Notes: generated from the sequence alone by a model not told the origin. Numbered from the stretch's first letter, positions 1-9,479 are shown. The stretch is 64,000 bases of DNA from Streptomyces sp. ICC1 (GCF_003287935.1 NZ_CP030287.1:2880267-2944266); one strand, 5' to 3'. Numbers and translations are program-made.

Positions 1-2988
1 GTCGTCCTCTTCCTCGACCTCGTCGGATGGACACGGCTCGCCGAGCGCGTCGATCCGGAGCCGCTCCAGCAACTCCTCGAGCAGTACTACGAGATCTCCT
101 GCGCCGCGGTGGAGGAGCACGGCGGAGTGGTGGAGAAGTTCATCGGCGACGCCGTCATGGCGGTCTTCGGCGCGGACACCTCCCAGGAGGACGACGCGCT
201 GCGGGCACTGCGGGCCGCCACGCGCATCCGCGCCGAGGTCCGCGGACTGCGCACCCCGGCAGCCGACGCGGCTCCGGTCGAGGTCCACTGCGGGATCGCG
301 GCCGGCGAGGCCCTGGTGACGCGTTCGGCCCGGGCCGGCATCCGGGTCGTCGGCGACGTGGTCAACCTCGCGGCCCGCCTCCAGTCGCTGGCGGTGGCCG
401 GGGAGATCATCGTCAACGAGACCGTGGCGCACCTCGCACGCCCGCACTACACCATGGCCCCGGTGCCGCCGGTGGCGCTCAAGGGCAAGGCCGAGCCCGT
501 CCGGGTGCTGTTGGTGACCGGCGAGGCCGCCGTCGACCGGGCGGGCGACGGCTCGCCCATGGTGGACCGCGGCGCCGAGCGCCGCCGGCTGCGCGAGGTC
601 TACCACCGGGTGGCCCGCGACCGGCGCTCCGAGCTGGTGACCGTGCTGGGACCACCGGGCATCGGCAAGACCCGCTTGGTCCAGGAGACCGTGGACGACC
701 TCGTCGCCGCCGGGGCGGAGCCCCTCGCCGTGTTCGGCAGCTGCCAGTCCTACGGAACGCAGGGGAACTACGCGGCGCTCGTCGAAGTGCTGGACGCGCT
801 CGCGCGGCAGGCGCCGTCCAGCGCGGAGCTGCTCCGGGTGGACGACCGCATCGCCGGGGTGCTGACCAGTCTGCGCGCCGCCTCGCTCTCCCGGGTCGCC
901 GGCCCGGTCCCGGGGCCGGGCGTGGAGGAGGTGTCCTGGGCGGCGCGCGAACTGCTCACCGCCGCGGCTTCCCGCCCGCTCGTCGTGGTGTGGGACAACC
1001 TGGGGTGGGCGGGAGAGTCGCTCCTGGGGCTGATCGGCGATCTGACGGACAGCCTGCGCGACATCCCGCTCCTGATGGTCTGCGTCTCCAGACCGGAGCT
1101 GACGGGCCGGGACGGGCCCTGGTCGCCGGACGACGTGATCGACGTCGGCGCGCTGGTCCCGATCGACAGTGCGCGGCTGGCGATCTCACTGGCGGGGCGC
1201 GGCAGCGGCGACGAGGTGGAGCTGCACGACCTCGACCTCGTCGACCGGGTCGCGGTGTACAGCGCGGGTAATCCGCTGTACATCCGGCTGATGATGGACT
1301 GGCTGAGGGACGGCCGGACCGTCGACGAGGTGCCGCCGACCATCACGGCCATGGTGGGCGCGATGATCGACCGGCTGCCCGCGCCCGCCCGGTGGCTGCT
1401 GGGCGCGGCCTCGGTGATCGGCCCTTCGTTCACCCTGGAGCAGCTCGCGCTGCTGGACGGGGCGGTCGTGGCGGCGGACGTCGACGCGCTGGCGCGGCAG
1501 CGGCTGTTCCACACCACGGCGGAGGAGGGCGAGTACCGCTTCGTCCAGCAGCCGGTGCACGAGGTGGCGTACGGCCGGCTGGAGAAGGAGCAGCGCATCA
1601 CGTGGCACCGGCGCCTGGCCGGGCACGGCTTCGGTCCCGGTTTCCACCTCGAGGCGGCGGCCCGGCTGCTGGCCGGTCTGCGCCCGGACGACACGGAGCT
1701 GCCCCTGCTGGCGCGGCGGGCGGCCGAGGCCCTGCTGGCCGAGGGCACCGTGGCGCTGCGGCAGCGTGACGTGCCGACCGCGATCGGGCTGTTCGGACGG
1801 GCTCTGGTACTGGCGCGGAGCCGGCCCGACCAGTGCCGGTCGGTCGCGGCCGTCCGGCTCAGCGACGCCCTCATGCTCTCCGGGGACACCCGGCGGGCGC
1901 TGGAGGTGGTCGCTGACAGCGCCTGGAACGTCCCGACCGCCGGACCCGCCGGACCCGCCGCCCCCGGCGCTCCCGGTGCTCCCGGTGCTCCCGGCGCTCC
2001 CGGCGCTCCCGGGCAGCGGCCCTGCCTGGTCCAGGTGCAGCGGTCCCTACTGGCGGCCCGGCTCGGCAAGGTCACCGCCGCCGAGGTCGAGCGGCTGCGT
2101 ACCGAACTCGACGGCGATGACCCCGACCGGTTCGCCTGGTGCCGGTTCGAGCAGCTGCGGATGCTGCTCCACCTGGACCACGGCCGGTTCGCGGCGGCCG
2201 AGGAAGCGGCCTGCGCCGCGCTCGGGCACGCCCGGGCCGTCGCCGACGCCTACGAGGAGGACCGCCTCCTCGTGGCACTGTGCGAGATCCGCCAGTGGTC
2301 GCCGACCCCGCTGCGGGAGAAGCTGGCGGGCTGCGCGGAGCTCCTCGAGCGGTTCGCCGCGGACCGGTTCCTGGCCCTGCCCGCGCTGGCCGCGCGCGCC
2401 CGCTGCCTGGCGCTGACCGGGGACCGCGACGGCGCCCGCTCGGCGCTGGCCGAGGCCGAGGCCGTCGTCGAACAGCTCCGGCTGACCATGGGGCGCGTAC
2501 TGGTCGACCAGGTGGCGGCGCTGGCCGCCTCGCTGGACGGTGAGCACGACGAGGCCGAACGGCGCTTTCGGTGGGCGGCCGACGCCCTCGAACAGGCCGG
2601 CTACGTGCCGGTCGCCCTGACCATGCGGGTGCAGGCGGCCCGCGAGTGCGCCCGGCGGGGCCGTGCGGCCGAAGCCGCCGGCCGGATCTCGGAGCTCCTG
2701 GGACGGTGCGAGGAGATGGACGTCCGGGGGCGGATCCTGTGCACGGCCGCCGCCGTGCTCATCGCCGCCGAGGACGGGCGCCGCGACCCGGCGCGCGCCG
2801 ACGTGCTGACCCTCCTCGATGACGTGGAGGACCCGTGCCTGCGCGGCGAGGTCTGCTTCGACCTGGCCCGGGCCCACCGGTGGCTGGGCGAGCGGTCCGA
2901 TGCCCGCGCCATGGCGGAACGGGCCGCCCTGGCCTACGCCGCGGTCGGTGCGACGAAGCCCCTGGGGACGGTGCGGGCATGGATGTGA
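1..2988 (+). CDS. Class III nucleotide cyclase fused to STAND/AAA ATPase (5' partial)
   Basis: The reading frame is open from base 1, so the N-terminus lies outside the window; 995 residues are visible. Residues 1-170 form a class III adenylate/guanylate cyclase domain. The metal-binding Asp are in FLDLVGWT (D6) and FIGDAVMAVFG (D50), the substrate Lys precedes FIGD, and Asn/Arg are present in VNLAAR (N122, R126), so the catalytic set looks intact. A P-loop GPPGIGKT (217-224) starts a STAND-type ATPase module, followed by a long helical, TPR-like C-terminal half interrupted by an Ala-Pro-Gly tract. Such proteins usually act as cytoplasmic signalling ATPases. The gene overlaps the next (S8 protease) by 10 bases, so the two are probably co-translated. 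What the cyclase makes cannot be told from sequence. Confidence 0.88.
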   Translation, partial: VVLFLDLVGWTRLAERVDPEPLQQLLEQYYEISCAAVEEHGGVVEKFIGDAVMAVFGADTSQEDDALRALRAATRIRAEVRGLRTPAADAAPVEVHCGIAAGEALVTRSARAGIRVVGDVVNLAARLQSLAVAGEIIVNETVAHLARPHYTMAPVPPVALKGKAEPVRVLLVTGEAAVDRAGDGSPMVDRGAERRRLREVYHRVARDRRSELVTVLGPPGIGKTRLVQETVDDLVAAGAEPLAVFGSCQSYGTQGNYAALVEVLDALARQAPSSAELLRVDDRIAGVLTSLRAASLSRVAGPVPGPGVEEVSWAARELLTAAASRPLVVVWDNLGWAGESLLGLIGDLTDSLRDIPLLMVCVSRPELTGRDGPWSPDDVIDVGALVPIDSARLAISLAGRGSGDEVELHDLDLVDRVAVYSAGNPLYIRLMMDWLRDGRTVDEVPPTITAMVGAMIDRLPAPARWLLGAASVIGPSFTLEQLALLDGAVVAADVDALARQRLFHTTAEEGEYRFVQQPVHEVAYGRLEKEQRITWHRRLAGHGFGPGFHLEAAARLLAGLRPDDTELPLLARRAAEALLAEGTVALRQRDVPTAIGLFGRALVLARSRPDQCRSVAAVRLSDALMLSGDTRRALEVVADSAWNVPTAGPAGPAAPGAPGAPGAPGAPGAPGQRPCLVQVQRSLLAARLGKVTAAEVERLRTELDGDDPDRFAWCRFEQLRMLLHLDHGRFAAAEEAACAALGHARAVADAYEEDRLLVALCEIRQWSPTPLREKLAGCAELLERFAADRFLALPALAARARCLALTGDRDGARSALAEAEAVVEQLRLTMGRVLVDQVAALAASLDGEHDEAERRFRWAADALEQAGYVPVALTMRVQAARECARRGRAAEAAGRISELLGRCEEMDVRGRILCTAAAVLIAAEDGRRDPARADVLTLLDDVEDPCLRGEVCFDLARAHRWLGERSDARAMAERAALAYAAVGATKPLGTVRAWM
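1966..2010 (+). repeat. Five 9-bp tandem repeats encoding Gly-Ala-Pro
   Basis: Five copies of GGYGCTCCC in tandem encode a collagen-like Gly-Ala-Pro run inside the helical C-terminal half of the cyclase-ATPase. It is preceded by less regular Gly-Pro-Ala codons. The repeats keep the frame and probably form a flexible, length-variable linker between helical repeat blocks. Confidence 0.85.
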
Positions 2989-3848
2989 GCGGCGCGCCCT
3001 GGCGGCGCGAGCGGCTGCCTCACTCCTCGGGGATGCCGGCGTGGAGCATGCCGGCCGACGGCGGGCCGGGCGAGCCCCTGCCGACGGCCCTGTTCGAGGG
3101 GATCGACTCCCGCTGGGCGTGGGAGGGCGCGACCGGTGACGGCGTACGCGTCTGCGTGCTCGACAGCGGGGTCGAGGCGGGCCATCCGCTGGTCGGGCCG
3201 GTCGAGCGGGCGTGGCACGTGGTGACGGCCGAGGGCAGGGTGCCGCGCGTGGAGGAGTGCGAGCCGCTCGACAGCGCCGGGCACGGGACCGCGTGCGCGG
3301 GGATCATCCGCGGGATCGCGCCGCGGGTCTCGCTCAGTTCGCTCAAGGTGCTCGGCGACGGGCGGTCCGGCAGCGCCTCGGCGCTGATCGCCGGCCTCTC
3401 CTTCGCGATCGAGGAGGGGTTCGACGTCGTCAGCATGAGCCTGTCGACGACCAGGGTCGAATTCCGCGACCGGCTGGGCGAACTGTGCGACCGCGCCTAC
3501 TTCCGCCGTACGGCCGTGGTGGCGGCCGCGCACAACATGCCGATCGAGAGCTTCCCTTGGAACTTCGCGTCGGTGATCTCGGTGGCCAGCCACGCGGAGC
3601 CGGACAGCATGCGCTTCTACTACAACGCCGCGCCGCCGGTCGAGTTCCGTGCCCGGGGGGTGCGCGTGCCGGTGGCGAGCCCGGGCGGCGGCACCGTCCG
3701 CAACACCGGCAACAGCTTCGCGGCGCCGCACATGGCCGGCATCGCGGCGCTCGTCCTGAGCAAGCACCCGTGGCTCACGCCGTTCCAGCTCAAGAGCGTC
3801 CTGTATCACTGCGCCGCGAACATATCGGTCCAAGGAGGCGGAGAATGA
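2979..3848 (+). CDS. Subtilisin-like serine protease (S8 family), intracellular
   Basis: 289 residues. The catalytic triad is visible: Asp62 in VCVLDSGVE, His102 in SAGHGTACAG and Ser246 in NTGNSFAAPHMAG. The protein is little more than the catalytic domain. It has no signal peptide, no pro-domain and no transmembrane segment, so it probably acts in the cytoplasm. The ATG at 2979 lies inside the end of the cyclase-ATPase gene and was chosen because it gives the compact fold and tight coupling. The stop overlaps the ATG of the GAF gene. S8 proteases next to signalling ATPases may be activated by them, and in RiPP loci they can cut leader peptides; either role is inference here. Confidence 0.92.
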   Translation: MDVSGAPWRRERLPHSSGMPAWSMPADGGPGEPLPTALFEGIDSRWAWEGATGDGVRVCVLDSGVEAGHPLVGPVERAWHVVTAEGRVPRVEECEPLDSAGHGTACAGIIRGIAPRVSLSSLKVLGDGRSGSASALIAGLSFAIEEGFDVVSMSLSTTRVEFRDRLGELCDRAYFRRTAVVAAAHNMPIESFPWNFASVISVASHAEPDSMRFYYNAAPPVEFRARGVRVPVASPGGGTVRNTGNSFAAPHMAGIAALVLSKHPWLTPFQLKSVLYHCAANISVQGGGE

Positions 3849-4483
3849 AGCCCTGGCCGCACGATCTCATGGCCGTCGAACGTCAACTGCTGCAGTCCGT
3901 CGTCTCGGTGGCCCGGTACATCTACGGAGCCGCCGCGTCCTCGGTGTTCATGGTGAGCCCCGAGACCGGTGAGCTGATCTTCGCGGCGGTCGCGGGCGAG
4001 GGCGAACAGGGCCTGGTCGGCCGGCGCTTCGAGCCCGGCACGGGCATCGCCGGCTGGGTGGCGGCCAGCGGGCAGCCCCTGATCACGGACAACGTGGCCG
4101 GGACCGACCGGTTCGCCCGCGACGCCGCGGCCTCCACCGGGTACGTTCCCGCGAGCATCATGGCCGCCCCGCTCATCGCGGACGGCGAGTGCATCGGCGT
4201 GCTCGAAGTACTGGACCGCCACACGCGCGACGCGGACTCCCCCGCCCGCGAACTCGACGACATCGAACTGCTGGGGCTGCTCGCCACCCAGGCCGCCCTG
4301 AGCCTCGCGCTGCTGCGGCGCAGCGAGCAGGGCGCGGGCGAGGTGCCGCGCCTGGGCGATCTGGTGGCGCGGCTGTCGGAGCACGCGGTCCTGGACGCGT
4401 CCGATCCCGTGGCCCTCTCGCTGCTGAGCATCTCGCTGAACCTGTTGGACCGGGGTGCGCACCCCAGTTCGAAGACGGGCTGA
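3845..4483 (+). CDS. GAF-domain protein
   Basis: 212 residues; starts at an ATG overlapping the protease stop (ATGA). Residues of about 10-160 form one GAF domain: an N-terminal helix, then the pattern GLVGRRFEPGTGIAGWVA, DNVAGTDRF, SIMAAPLIADGECIGVLEVLD. A helical tail follows. No kinase, phosphodiesterase or DNA-binding output domain is present, so it is probably a small-molecule or cyclic-nucleotide sensor acting on partners. Its coupling to a nucleotide cyclase makes cyclic-nucleotide sensing an obvious but untested idea. An AGGAGG ribosome site precedes the start within the protease gene. Confidence 0.85.
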   Translation: MKPWPHDLMAVERQLLQSVVSVARYIYGAAASSVFMVSPETGELIFAAVAGEGEQGLVGRRFEPGTGIAGWVAASGQPLITDNVAGTDRFARDAAASTGYVPASIMAAPLIADGECIGVLEVLDRHTRDADSPARELDDIELLGLLATQAALSLALLRRSEQGAGEVPRLGDLVARLSEHAVLDASDPVALSLLSISLNLLDRGAHPSSKTG

Positions 4484-4564
4484 CGGCCGAGGGAGACGGC
4501 GCGCAGACGTGCCGGCGACGGTCCGGAGACGCCTGCGGAACGGGCCCCGCCTACTCTCCTGCCC

Positions 4565-5854
4565 ATGGTCCACACTGCCGAGGCCGAGGTGTCGTCGTTC
4601 CCCGAGCTGCTCCGCTTCAAGCGCGTGCAGGCCGGGCTGACCCAGCGCACGCTCGCCGACCTCTCGACGATCAGCCCGCGCACGATACGGGCCCTGGAGT
4701 CGGGGCGGGTGAACGCGCGGATGCAGACCGTCCGCCTGCTCGCGGACGCCCTGCGGCTCGAGGGACCGGTGCGGGAGCTCTTCGTCAACGCGGGTCTGGG
4801 CAGCGGGCGGCAGGGTCCGACCGGAGCCGATCCGTGCCTCGCCGTGCCCCGGTCCGTCAACGCCCTCCTCGGCCGCGACGTCGAGGTGCGGGCGATGGTG
4901 GGCGCCCTGGAATCGGATGACCGCCGCATGATCTCGATCTCCGGGCTTCCGGGGGTGGGCAAGTCGCGGGTGCTCGCGGAGGTGGCGGCCCGGCTGAGTT
5001 CGCGCCGCGGGTGGCCGGTGCTGTGGATCGGGGCGGGCACCTCGGCCCTCGACGGTCACGGCACCTCGTTCGGCTCCTTGCTGAAGCCGCTGCGCCTGCT
5101 CGTCGAATCGGGTGCGGAGGACGTGTCCGCGGTCTGCCGGCTCATCGGCCGGCAGGAGGTGCTGCTCGTGCTCGACGGGGTCGCCGACGCGCGCAGACCC
5201 GTCGGCGTGGAGGAACTGCTGGCGTACTGTCCGGGGATCCGGGTGGTCAGCGCGTCACGCGCGCCGTGGTGCGTGGCGGGGGTGCAGGGGACCGTGATCC
5301 CGCCGCTGGCCACGCCGGGGCCGGACCGGGACACGACGAGGTCGCTGGACGACCTCATCTGCGTGCCGTCGGTACGGCTGCTCGTGGACAGGCTCTCCGA
5401 GGTCCGGCCGGGGTTCGCGCTCTGCCGGGACGACGCCGGGGCGGTGGCGCTGCTGTGCCGCAGGCTGGACGGCCTGCCCGTGGCACTGGAGGCGGCGGCG
5501 GCGAGGTTCGGCGTGCTGAGCTTGAGGCAGCTCGCGGACGCGCCCGCGCCGAACCTCCTCGATCTGCCGGCGCCGACGCGGCCCGGGGACGTTCCGGAGA
5601 CGCTCGGCGGTCTGATCCGCTCCGGCTTCGAGGACCTGGACGCCGCTCCCCGCGCGATCCTTCAGGACCTGGTGCGCTTCGACCGGGCGCTGACGGTCTC
5701 CGAGGCCGCCGAAGCCCTGGACCGGCCGCTGAACCAGGTGGTGGACGACCTGAGCACGCTGCTGGGCCGCGGCCTCGTCCGGGCCTCGCACGACGAGGCC
5801 CAGACGCGCCTGCACCTGCCGAACCTGCTGCGGGCGGCACTGACCCGGCGGTGA
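4565..5854 (+). CDS. XRE-family HTH protein with NB-ARC-like ATPase domain
   Basis: 429 residues. An N-terminal Cro/CI-type helix-turn-helix (about 10-65, with GLTQRTLADLS and SPRTIRALESG) is followed by a nucleotide-binding domain whose P-loop is SGLPGVGKSR. A Walker B-like stretch (VLLVLDGVAD) and a winged-helix-like C-terminus complete it. Streptomyces members usually carry a long TPR tail; this one stops after the ATPase and is short. It lies 81 bases after the GAF gene and could belong to that operon or have its own promoter. It converges on the RiPP operon with a 28-base gap. Probably a transcription regulator. Confidence 0.85.
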   Translation: MVHTAEAEVSSFPELLRFKRVQAGLTQRTLADLSTISPRTIRALESGRVNARMQTVRLLADALRLEGPVRELFVNAGLGSGRQGPTGADPCLAVPRSVNALLGRDVEVRAMVGALESDDRRMISISGLPGVGKSRVLAEVAARLSSRRGWPVLWIGAGTSALDGHGTSFGSLLKPLRLLVESGAEDVSAVCRLIGRQEVLLVLDGVADARRPVGVEELLAYCPGIRVVSASRAPWCVAGVQGTVIPPLATPGPDRDTTRSLDDLICVPSVRLLVDRLSEVRPGFALCRDDAGAVALLCRRLDGLPVALEAAAARFGVLSLRQLADAPAPNLLDLPAPTRPGDVPETLGGLIRSGFEDLDAAPRAILQDLVRFDRALTVSEAAEALDRPLNQVVDDLSTLLGRGLVRASHDEAQTRLHLPNLLRAALTRR

Positions 5855-5882
5855 CGGGCGGGGCGCCGCGCGTCGCGTCCGG

Positions 5883-7757
5883 TCACCCCATGTGCGCGGC
5901 CAGGAACCGCTCGACGGCGGCGTAGTAGGCCTGCCGGTTGGCGGGTCTGGCCAGCCCGTGGCCCTCGTCGGGGAACAGCAGGTACTCGTGCGCGAGCCCC
6001 TTGGCCGCCAGCGCCGCGACGATCTGCTCGGCCTCGGCCCGGGGCACGCGGACGTCGTTCGCGCCCTGGACCACCAGGATCGGGATGCGGATGTCGTCGA
6101 CCCGCGAGAGCGGCGACCGCTCCCACAGCATGTCCCGGTCGGTTTCCGGATCCCCGACCTGGGCGGACATGAAGGACCGCAGCGGGGTCCGGTAGGGCGC
6201 TCCGGCCGCCAGCATCGTCAGCAGGTTCGACGGACCGCAGAGGTCTATCGCGCAGGTGAACACCTCGGGCGTGAACGCCGCGCCGACCAGCGCGGCGTAC
6301 CCCCCGTACGAGCAGCCCATGATCGCCACCCGTGAGGCGTCGATTCTGCCGTCGGCGACGAAGTAGGCGAGCGCGTCGAGCAGATCGGTCTGCATCGCGG
6401 CACCCCACTGCTTGGCTCCCAGGTTGCGGAAGTGCTTGCCGTAGCCCGTGGAGCCCCGGAAGTTGACCTGGACGCACGCGTAGCCGCGGTTGGCCAGCAG
6501 CTGCGCCTCCTCGTCGAAGGCGAAGGTGTGGCGGGCCCACGGACCTCCGTGCACGTTCACCACCGCGGGCAGGCCGCCGCGTTCGGCGCCGGGCGGCCAG
6601 GTCACGTACCCGTGCACCGTGACCCCGTCGCGCGCGGTGAACTCGAAGGGCTCCATCCTGGCCAGCCGGTACCGTTCGAGCTCCTCCTGGTGGCTGAAGA
6701 GGTACCGGAGCCCGCCGTCCGCCCGGTCGTACACGTAGTAGAGGACCGGGCCGGCCCCGGTCACCACCGAGACCGTCCACAGCCGTCCGGAGCGGTCGGT
6801 GCGGTCGATGTAGACCTCGCCGTCGACGTCCCGGAGCGCGAGCTCGCCGCGGATCCGCCCGATGTCCTTGCCGAACTCCTCGTCGAGGAAGACCCATTCG
6901 TCGCGGTCCTTGGCGAAGAGCACCGCTTGCGGCCGGCGGGTGACCGGGTCCGTCTCGACCTGCTTGACGTCGTACACCGGGTCCTGCGCGAGCAGGGTCC
7001 GCCGCCCGGTCGCGACCTCCACCTCGAACAGGCGGCCGGCGTTGGCCCCGATGGAGGACAGGAGGTGGCAGGTGGCGCCGTCGCGCGCGAAGCCGATGAC
7101 CCGCGTCCCCAAGGCATCCTCGTAGGGCACGTCGAGCCACGGCGGCGCGGTGCCCGGGCCGCCGCGTCCGTCCTCCCCGTCCTCCCCGTCCGGCGGGTCG
7201 AGGAAGACGGACAGGCCGCCGTCGGGCTTCATCGCGGTGCCGCCGCGGATCCGCAGGTCGGTGTCGATGATCCAGCTCAGGTATCCGGGGTTCTCCGCGA
7301 TCTTCGTGAGCCGGTCCGTCAGCAGGTCCAGGCTGTAGACGTCGTGCAGTCCCGGCCGGTCCTTGTTCAGCCCGATCAGCACGGTGTTCGGGTGCCACCG
7401 GTTGTGCGCGAGCACCCGCGCCTGGACACCGTCGAAGGGTGTGGCGCAGCGCTCCTCGCCGGAGACCAGGTCGACGAGGTGCACCCGCCAGCTCTCGTCG
7501 CCGTTCTCGTCGCGCAGGTAGAACAGGGTGCGGTCGTCGTGGCACAGGCCGTACGTCCGGATGCCGCGGCCCCGGTCGTGCGTGACGGCCTTCGCCTCGT
7601 CCGGCCGGTCCACCGGCGCCACCCAGACGTTCAGCACCCCGTCGTCCGGCGCCAGGAAGAGCAGCCGGGTCCCGTCCGGGGAGACCTCGGGCACGAGGTA
7701 CGACGGGTTGCCGAACAGGACGGAGTGCGGGATCAGCGGTACGGCTTCAGTCGTCAC
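5883..7757 (-). CDS. S9 family prolyl oligopeptidase-like peptidase
   Basis: 624 residues. An N-terminal beta-propeller-like half (about 1-370) is followed by an alpha/beta hydrolase half. The triad is Ser483 in MGCSYGGYA, Asp568 in QGANDVRVP and His600 in DEGHGLARP. HGGPW and NFRGSTGYGK are the family's oxyanion and substrate-loop motifs. No signal peptide is seen, so it is cytoplasmic. Its start lies 11 bases inside the end of the FAD oxidoreductase gene, so it is the last gene of the RiPP operon. In that setting it may remove the leader peptide or degrade misprocessed precursor, which is inference. Confidence 0.93.
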   Translation of the reverse strand: MTTEAVPLIPHSVLFGNPSYLVPEVSPDGTRLLFLAPDDGVLNVWVAPVDRPDEAKAVTHDRGRGIRTYGLCHDDRTLFYLRDENGDESWRVHLVDLVSGEERCATPFDGVQARVLAHNRWHPNTVLIGLNKDRPGLHDVYSLDLLTDRLTKIAENPGYLSWIIDTDLRIRGGTAMKPDGGLSVFLDPPDGEDGEDGRGGPGTAPPWLDVPYEDALGTRVIGFARDGATCHLLSSIGANAGRLFEVEVATGRRTLLAQDPVYDVKQVETDPVTRRPQAVLFAKDRDEWVFLDEEFGKDIGRIRGELALRDVDGEVYIDRTDRSGRLWTVSVVTGAGPVLYYVYDRADGGLRYLFSHQEELERYRLARMEPFEFTARDGVTVHGYVTWPPGAERGGLPAVVNVHGGPWARHTFAFDEEAQLLANRGYACVQVNFRGSTGYGKHFRNLGAKQWGAAMQTDLLDALAYFVADGRIDASRVAIMGCSYGGYAALVGAAFTPEVFTCAIDLCGPSNLLTMLAAGAPYRTPLRSFMSAQVGDPETDRDMLWERSPLSRVDDIRIPILVVQGANDVRVPRAEAEQIVAALAAKGLAHEYLLFPDEGHGLARPANRQAYYAAVERFLAAHMG

Positions 7758-9174
7758 GGTTCTCTTCCCGGGTGGGTGGCTGATTTCGGCGCTCCGAGAC
7801 CCACCACTCGCGGAGCACGGGGAACTGTGCGACCGCCTCGTCGGTGTCGAGCGGCGGGTGCGAGCCGGCGGACGGCCCCGGCCCCCGGGCGGCGGCCGGT
7901 GAGGAGACCAGCGTCTGGGAGCGGAACAGCTGTGTCATCAGCGCCGGGCTGGTGAGCACGGCCTTGGACACCCTGGCCCGCATCCGCCGTCCGGCGTCGG
8001 ACACGGCCGCCGATCCGTTCCCGGACCCGTTCCCGGACCCGTTCGCGGCGGCCCGCGCCCGGTCCTGTTCCGTCGCCATCCGCCAGGAAGTGGCGGCCAC
8101 TTCGGCCACGGCGGCCTGGACCCCGGGGAGGACCGAGGGCGCGGCGCCGCGCCGCTCCAGCTCCCGGTCCAGTCGCACGGCGCCGAGCAGGGCGACCGAC
8201 ATCCCGTGTGAGTAGACGGGGTTCACCGCGGTCAGCGCGTCCCCGACGACCAGGAAGCCCTCGGGCACCGGCAGCCGTTCGAAGTACCTCCTGCGGTTCG
8301 CGGTGGCGCGGAACGGCCGTACGGTGCCCAGGGGTTCGGCCGCGGCCAGCAGCTCCGCCGCGATCGGCGAACGCAGCGTACGGGCGCAGTCCGTGAATCC
8401 CCGCTCGTCGGTCGGTGGCGTGGCGGCGCGCGTGCCGGTCAGGGTGAAGATCCACCGGCCGTCCTCGATGGGGAACAGCGTCGCACCGTACCCCGGCCGG
8501 CCGTTCTCCGGGCCCGGGTGCACCATGATCGCCGGGATGTCGGCGGCGAGGCCGGCCGGCGCCCGGTAGATCCGGGTGGAGTACGCGAGGCCCGGGTCGA
8601 CGACCTCTTCCTCGACGTCGGGCAGGCCGATCGCCGCCAGCCAGCGTCCGGCCCTGGACCGCCGGCCCGTCGCGTCCACCACGATGTCGGCGCGCACGGT
8701 CCGCGCGGAGCCGTCCTCGCCCGCGACCACGACCCCGGTCACCCGTGACGCGTCCGCGGCGAGTCCCAGCACCCGGGTGCCCTCCCGCACCGACACCGTG
8801 CCGTCCGCCAGGGCCCGTTCCCGGATGACGTGGTCCATGAGCCAGCGGCTGCACGAGACCATGAAGGCGCCGGTCTCGTGGCGGCTGAACCAGCCCTCCG
8901 CGCTCAGGATCAGCGCGCCGTCCGGGAGGCCCCGCCGGTGCGCTCCCCGGGCGAGCAGTACGTCCAGCGTGCCCGGGAGCAGCGTTTCCAGGGCTTCGGC
9001 CCCGGCGGTCACGAGCACGTGGCTGTGGAACGCCTGGGGCAGCCCCGGCCGGGGCGCCGGGCCCACCGGGTACCGGCCGCCCTCGACCACGGTGACCTCG
9101 TCGACGTGCCGGGAGAGCACCTTGGCCACCAGGACGCCGGCGAAGCCGCCGCCGAGGACGACGGCCTTCGTCAT
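7747..9174 (-). CDS. FAD-dependent oxidoreductase (aromatic hydroxylase/epoxidase-like)
   Basis: 475 residues. An N-terminal Rossmann motif GGGFAGVLVAKVL, a mid-protein VVDATGRRSRAG and a VVGDALTAVNPVYSHGMSVAL flavin-binding segment place it with group A FAD monooxygenases and LasC-type epoxidases. A Gly-Asn-Ser repeat near residue 400 looks like a linker. Its ATG overlaps the stop of the PqqD-like gene, and it sits between that gene and the peptidase in one operon. It may oxidise the modified peptide or a residue in it; substrate unknown. Confidence 0.88.
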   Translation of the reverse strand: MTKAVVLGGGFAGVLVAKVLSRHVDEVTVVEGGRYPVGPAPRPGLPQAFHSHVLVTAGAEALETLLPGTLDVLLARGAHRRGLPDGALILSAEGWFSRHETGAFMVSCSRWLMDHVIRERALADGTVSVREGTRVLGLAADASRVTGVVVAGEDGSARTVRADIVVDATGRRSRAGRWLAAIGLPDVEEEVVDPGLAYSTRIYRAPAGLAADIPAIMVHPGPENGRPGYGATLFPIEDGRWIFTLTGTRAATPPTDERGFTDCARTLRSPIAAELLAAAEPLGTVRPFRATANRRRYFERLPVPEGFLVVGDALTAVNPVYSHGMSVALLGAVRLDRELERRGAAPSVLPGVQAAVAEVAATSWRMATEQDRARAAANGSGNGSGNGSAAVSDAGRRMRARVSKAVLTSPALMTQLFRSQTLVSSPAAARGPGPSAGSHPPLDTDEAVAQFPVLREWWVSERRNQPPTREENRDD

Positions 9175-9479
9175 GACCGCGCGGCCGGCTCGCTCCGCGT
9201 CTCGGCGTCCGTCTCCTGGAGCAGATCGGCTTCGACCATGGAGCTGATGAACGCGTCCACTTCCGCGCGGATGCGGGCCGTCATCACGGCGTTGTGGCCC
9301 GCGAACAGGAGCGACAGGTTCCTGATGACCGTCTCCCGGTCGCCGTCGCTCTCCACGAGCGCCCAGATCTGGGCGGCGGTCGAGTTCAGGGTGCGGAAGT
9401 CGCCCGACTCGCTGTGGTAGAGCGAGATCCCGTCCGGGGTCTCCTGCCAGATCACCGCGTCACTGATGTGCAGGGACAT
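9171..9479 (-). CDS. PqqD-like RiPP recognition protein
   Basis: 102 residues of the PqqD fold (RiPP recognition element), with the pattern ISLYHSESGDFRTLNSTAAQIWALVE followed by an acidic helical bundle. Such proteins bind leader peptides and hand them to the radical SAM enzyme. It starts 20 bases inside the end of the radical SAM gene with an AGGAGG site upstream, and its stop overlaps the ATG of the FAD enzyme. This is strong evidence that the locus is a RiPP cluster. Confidence 0.9.
   Translation of the reverse strand: MSLHISDAVIWQETPDGISLYHSESGDFRTLNSTAAQIWALVESDGDRETVIRNLSLLFAGHNAVMTARIRAEVDAFISSMVEADLLQETDAETRSEPAARS

Noticed and set aside
1966..2010. Repeats in the cyclase gene as a CRISPR-like array
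   Set aside because: 9-base units without spacers, in frame, coding for Gly-Ala-Pro.
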